DNA from: Verrucomicrobiota bacterium
GTDB taxonomy: Bacteria > Verrucomicrobiota > Verrucomicrobiia > Opitutales > UBA953
NCBI GenBank assembly: GCA_009924965.1
Contig: RFQN01000080.1
Span: forward strand, 1 to 6,539
Direction of reading: 5' to 3'
Length of the DNA: 6,539 nt
The translations under genes were made by a program, and so were the position numbers. Shown here in pieces: positions 4,932 to 6,539 of the stretch (the stretch's first letter is position 1; every line of letters begins with the position of its first letter). The notes beneath the pieces are model-generated. The model was not told where the DNA came from. It searched no databases and saw only the letters and a program-made list of their open reading frames with translations.

Positions 4932-5605
4932 TGCCCTCGACCTACTCGTCTTCCTTCCGGCTGAACTATCAGGCGCCCGGCGACAACCTGAACGTCTGGG
5001 GCACAACGCTGAACAACGGCGTTTTCCAGCTTCTGGAGGACGCGCTGGCCGGCGCGGTCAGCACGGCGCTGTCGGGCGCGCTCACCCTCACCAGCGTCAA
5101 CGGCGCGACGGATCAGGCCCGATGCCTGGCCCTGAACATCACCGGCGGCACCGGCGGGACGATTACGGCGCCGGGCGTCAAGAAGCTCTACTTCGTCCGC
5201 AACGCGGCCTCGGGGGCGGTTGTCGTCACCACGGGCGCAGGGGCCACGGCTTCGTTCGCGGCGGGTGAGGTGGGCTTCTGCTACTCGCCGGACGGGATCA
5301 ACTTCTACCGGACCACGACCGCGACCAGCTTTGGCGGCGTGACCCTGACCAACCTTGGCGCGCCCTCGGCGGCCACGGACGCGGCGACCAAGGGCTATGT
5401 GGACGCGACCGCCTTCAGCATGGCGGCGGGCTCGCTCCCCGGCCAAGGCGGCAACGCGGGCAAGAGCCTCGTCACGGACGGAACCACGGCGTCCTGGGGC
5501 CTGCCGGTCCTGACCACCTCCAACCTCACCGACTACGCCTCCGACCAGGCCGCCAAGACCGCGACCGCCACGAAACTCGCCATCGCCTTCGCGGCGGCTC
5601 TCTAG
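4931..5605 (+). CDS. Tail fibre-like protein
   Basis: This 224-residue protein begins MPSTYSSSFRLNYQAPGDNL then NVWGTTLNNGVFQLLEDAL. This is a familiar N-terminus of phage tail proteins ('ys.slrl.l...GdqsgtWG.ttN.n...lle.ai'). Residues ~50-125 form a Gly/Thr/Ala-rich beta region containing NGATDQARCLALNITGG and the strand VKKLYFVRNAASGAVVV. Residues 138-158 (LTNLGAPSAATDAATKGYVD) match the repeat found in many tail fibres ('l.nlg.Ps.atDAatKgYVd'). Residues 171-190 (GQGGNAGKSLVTDGTTASWG) resemble another fibre end motif. It probably forms part of the tail fibre or its attachment and contributes to host recognition. GGGAG lies 9 nt before the ATG, and the ATG overlaps the previous stop. The C-terminus is short and Ala-rich and no chaperone domain is visible. 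Confidence 0.82.
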   Translation: MPSTYSSSFRLNYQAPGDNLNVWGTTLNNGVFQLLEDALAGAVSTALSGALTLTSVNGATDQARCLALNITGGTGGTITAPGVKKLYFVRNAASGAVVVTTGAGATASFAAGEVGFCYSPDGINFYRTTTATSFGGVTLTNLGAPSAATDAATKGYVDATAFSMAAGSLPGQGGNAGKSLVTDGTTASWGLPVLTTSNLTDYASDQAAKTATATKLAIAFAAAL

Positions 5606-5617
5606 GGACCCTCTCCA

Positions 5618-6283
5618 ATGGCTGTGACCCCCAACTCCATCGTTACGCCCCAGACCCCGTGGTCCGCCACGGCTGTGGCGACAACCGCCAACACCACCTA
5701 CACGGACAGCCCGACCAACACGGTCCTGCTGGCCCCGGTCTACCTCCTGAACCCCAACCCGTTCAGCGTGACCAACGGCTCGCCCACGGTCACGGTGACG
5801 CAGGCCGCCCACGGCTTTGCGACGGGCGACACCACCACCATCGCGGGCGCTTCGGCGGTCGGCGGGATCACGCCTGCCGGGGCCTATCAGGTGACGGTCC
5901 TGACCTCCTCGACCTACACCATCACCCACGGCTCGAACGCGACCTCGACGGCCACGGGCGGCGGCTCTGCGGTGACGGTGCAGGACAGCCGCACCAGCCG
6001 CAACGGCGCGCGGATCACCTCGCTGAAAGCCCTTGCGCGGGCGACCAACACGGCGACCGAACTGCAGCTGTTCGTCAGCCCGGACGGCGGGACCACCAAG
6101 CGGTTCATCAAGTCCGCCCTCCTGTCGGCCTACACGGTCGCCACGACCACGGCGCAGACCGGCGGCGATTTCGGCTACACGGACTCCTCGCCTCTGATCC
6201 TGGCGCCCAACGAGACGCTGTATGTCGGCATCAGCGTCACCAACACCGGCATCGTCTTCGACGCGCAGGGCTTCGGCTACTGA
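5618..6283 (+). CDS. Beta-rich phage tail protein with an apparent inserted module
   Basis: This 221-residue protein starts at ATG 5618 with AGGGA 9 nt upstream, just after the preceding TAG. The flanks look like one domain: residues 1-45 (PWSATAVATTANTTYTDSPT, NTVLLAPV) and ~124-221 (SRNGARITSLKALARATNTA, TELQLFVSPDGGTTKRFIKS, then APNETLYVGISV). Together they resemble a short beta-sandwich protein common in phage tail regions. Between them, residues ~47-122 (FSVTNGSPTVTVTQAAHGFA, TGDTTTIAGASAVGGITPAG, then YTITHGSNATSTATGGG) follow the 'HGf.tGD.v.i.GasavgGi' repeat of small beta modules seen in phage tail and base-plate proteins and related to the FCCH domain of ubiquitin-activating enzyme E1. 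A structural role at the tail tip is likely; binding to host surface is possible but unproven. The stop shares a base with the next gene's ATG. Confidence 0.75.
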   Translation: MAVTPNSIVTPQTPWSATAVATTANTTYTDSPTNTVLLAPVYLLNPNPFSVTNGSPTVTVTQAAHGFATGDTTTIAGASAVGGITPAGAYQVTVLTSSTYTITHGSNATSTATGGGSAVTVQDSRTSRNGARITSLKALARATNTATELQLFVSPDGGTTKRFIKSALLSAYTVATTTAQTGGDFGYTDSSPLILAPNETLYVGISVTNTGIVFDAQGFGY

Positions 6284-6539
6284 TGCCCACCCAGCCGCTC
6301 GGACCCACGGGCCTTCTGGCCCAGTCCATGACCCTCCCGGCGGGCTCCCAGAGCCTGGCCATGGGCGGCATGGGCCTGCGGGCGCAGGGGATGGACGGGC
6401 GGAAGAAGTCGGCTGTTAGTCGCGCCGTTGAATACCTTGTTCTCGGCGCGGGCGGTGGTGGCGGCGGTGAGTATTTCGGCGGTGGCGGCGGTGGCGCGTT
6501 TTCTGGCGGTGCAAACGGGGGCTCTACAAACGGAGGCAA
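6283..6539 (+). CDS. Glycine-rich tail tip/adhesin protein, N-terminal part (runs off right edge)
   Basis: Eighty-five codons are visible from ATG 6283, which overlaps the previous stop (TGATG). Residues 1-43 form a short lead (MPTQPLGPTGLLAQSMTLPA, then GSQSLAMGGMGLRAQGMDGR) rich in Met, Gln and Gly. From residue 44 the sequence becomes SAVSRAVEYLVLGAGGGGGG then EYFGGGGGGAFSGG. 'VeYLVvaGGGGGG' is the signature opening of glycine-rich domains found in phage tail fibres and tip proteins. Glycine-rich sandwich domains serve as receptor-binding adhesins in some phages (S16 gp38 is the well-known case), which makes host recognition a reasonable inference. Codon use changes sharply at residue 44, pointing to a swapped domain. 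There is no strong Shine-Dalgarno, so coupling to the previous gene is likely. The 3' end lies outside the window. Confidence 0.78.
   Translation, partial: MPTQPLGPTGLLAQSMTLPAGSQSLAMGGMGLRAQGMDGRKKSAVSRAVEYLVLGAGGGGGGEYFGGGGGGAFSGGANGGSTNGG

Noticed and set aside
4895..5929. A 344-codon minus-strand frame across the fibre genes
   Set aside because: It is Arg/Gly-rich low-complexity sequence spanning two clear plus-strand genes and their junction.
6454..6536. Glycine codon run as a simple-sequence DNA repeat
   Set aside because: The GGC/GGT stretches encode the glycine-rich protein domain in frame and are interrupted by other residues. No regular tandem unit is present beyond the protein pattern.

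Overview
The window is a block of phage virion genes, all read left to right, from a GC-rich bacterial virus or prophage. Most codons end in G or C, and the gene types resemble phages and prophages of Alphaproteobacteria (Caulobacterales would fit). The host assignment is inference from composition and remembered protein families. The head genes are of the P22 type: portal C-terminus, scaffolding protein and P22-gp5-like coat protein. An SU10-type adaptor follows, so a short-tailed (podovirus-like) particle is most likely.

Layout. Bases 1 to about 135 do not look like phage. On the minus strand they read as the N-terminal part of a metal-dependent amidohydrolase. Somewhere between about 135 and 175 the sequence switches to the C-terminal part of the portal protein (to 720). 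The scaffolding protein (776-1699) and the GTG-started major coat protein (1756-2958) follow. A small beta-rich protein (3021-3332) lies between two UUCG-loop terminator hairpins (2967-2990 and 3338-3361). Next come a virion protein of unknown role (3418-4011), the adaptor (GTG start, 4015-4671), a small tail-associated protein (4671-4931), a tail-fibre-like protein (4931-5605), a beta-rich tail protein with an apparent inserted module (5618-6283), and the start of a glycine-rich tip or adhesin protein (6283 to the window end).

How the genes work together. Scaffold and coat build the procapsid around the portal. The adaptor extends the portal after packaging, and the downstream proteins probably form the tail and its host-binding tip. 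The head genes are separated by 50-90 bp gaps carrying regulatory structure, whereas the adaptor and tail genes are nearly continuous, several with TGATG stop/start overlaps. The transcript is probably tuned by partial terminators around the coat gene.

Most notable points. (1) A 21-bp imperfect dyad occurs three times, 21-25 nt upstream of the scaffold, coat and 3418 genes, and has one compensatory base-pair change between copies. (2) The left-end junction joins an antisense amidohydrolase fragment to a portal lacking its head. (3) Codon use changes abruptly at about 6412, where the glycine-rich domain of the last gene begins. No complete new defence or mobile system is visible. No gap longer than 300 bases lacks a gene.
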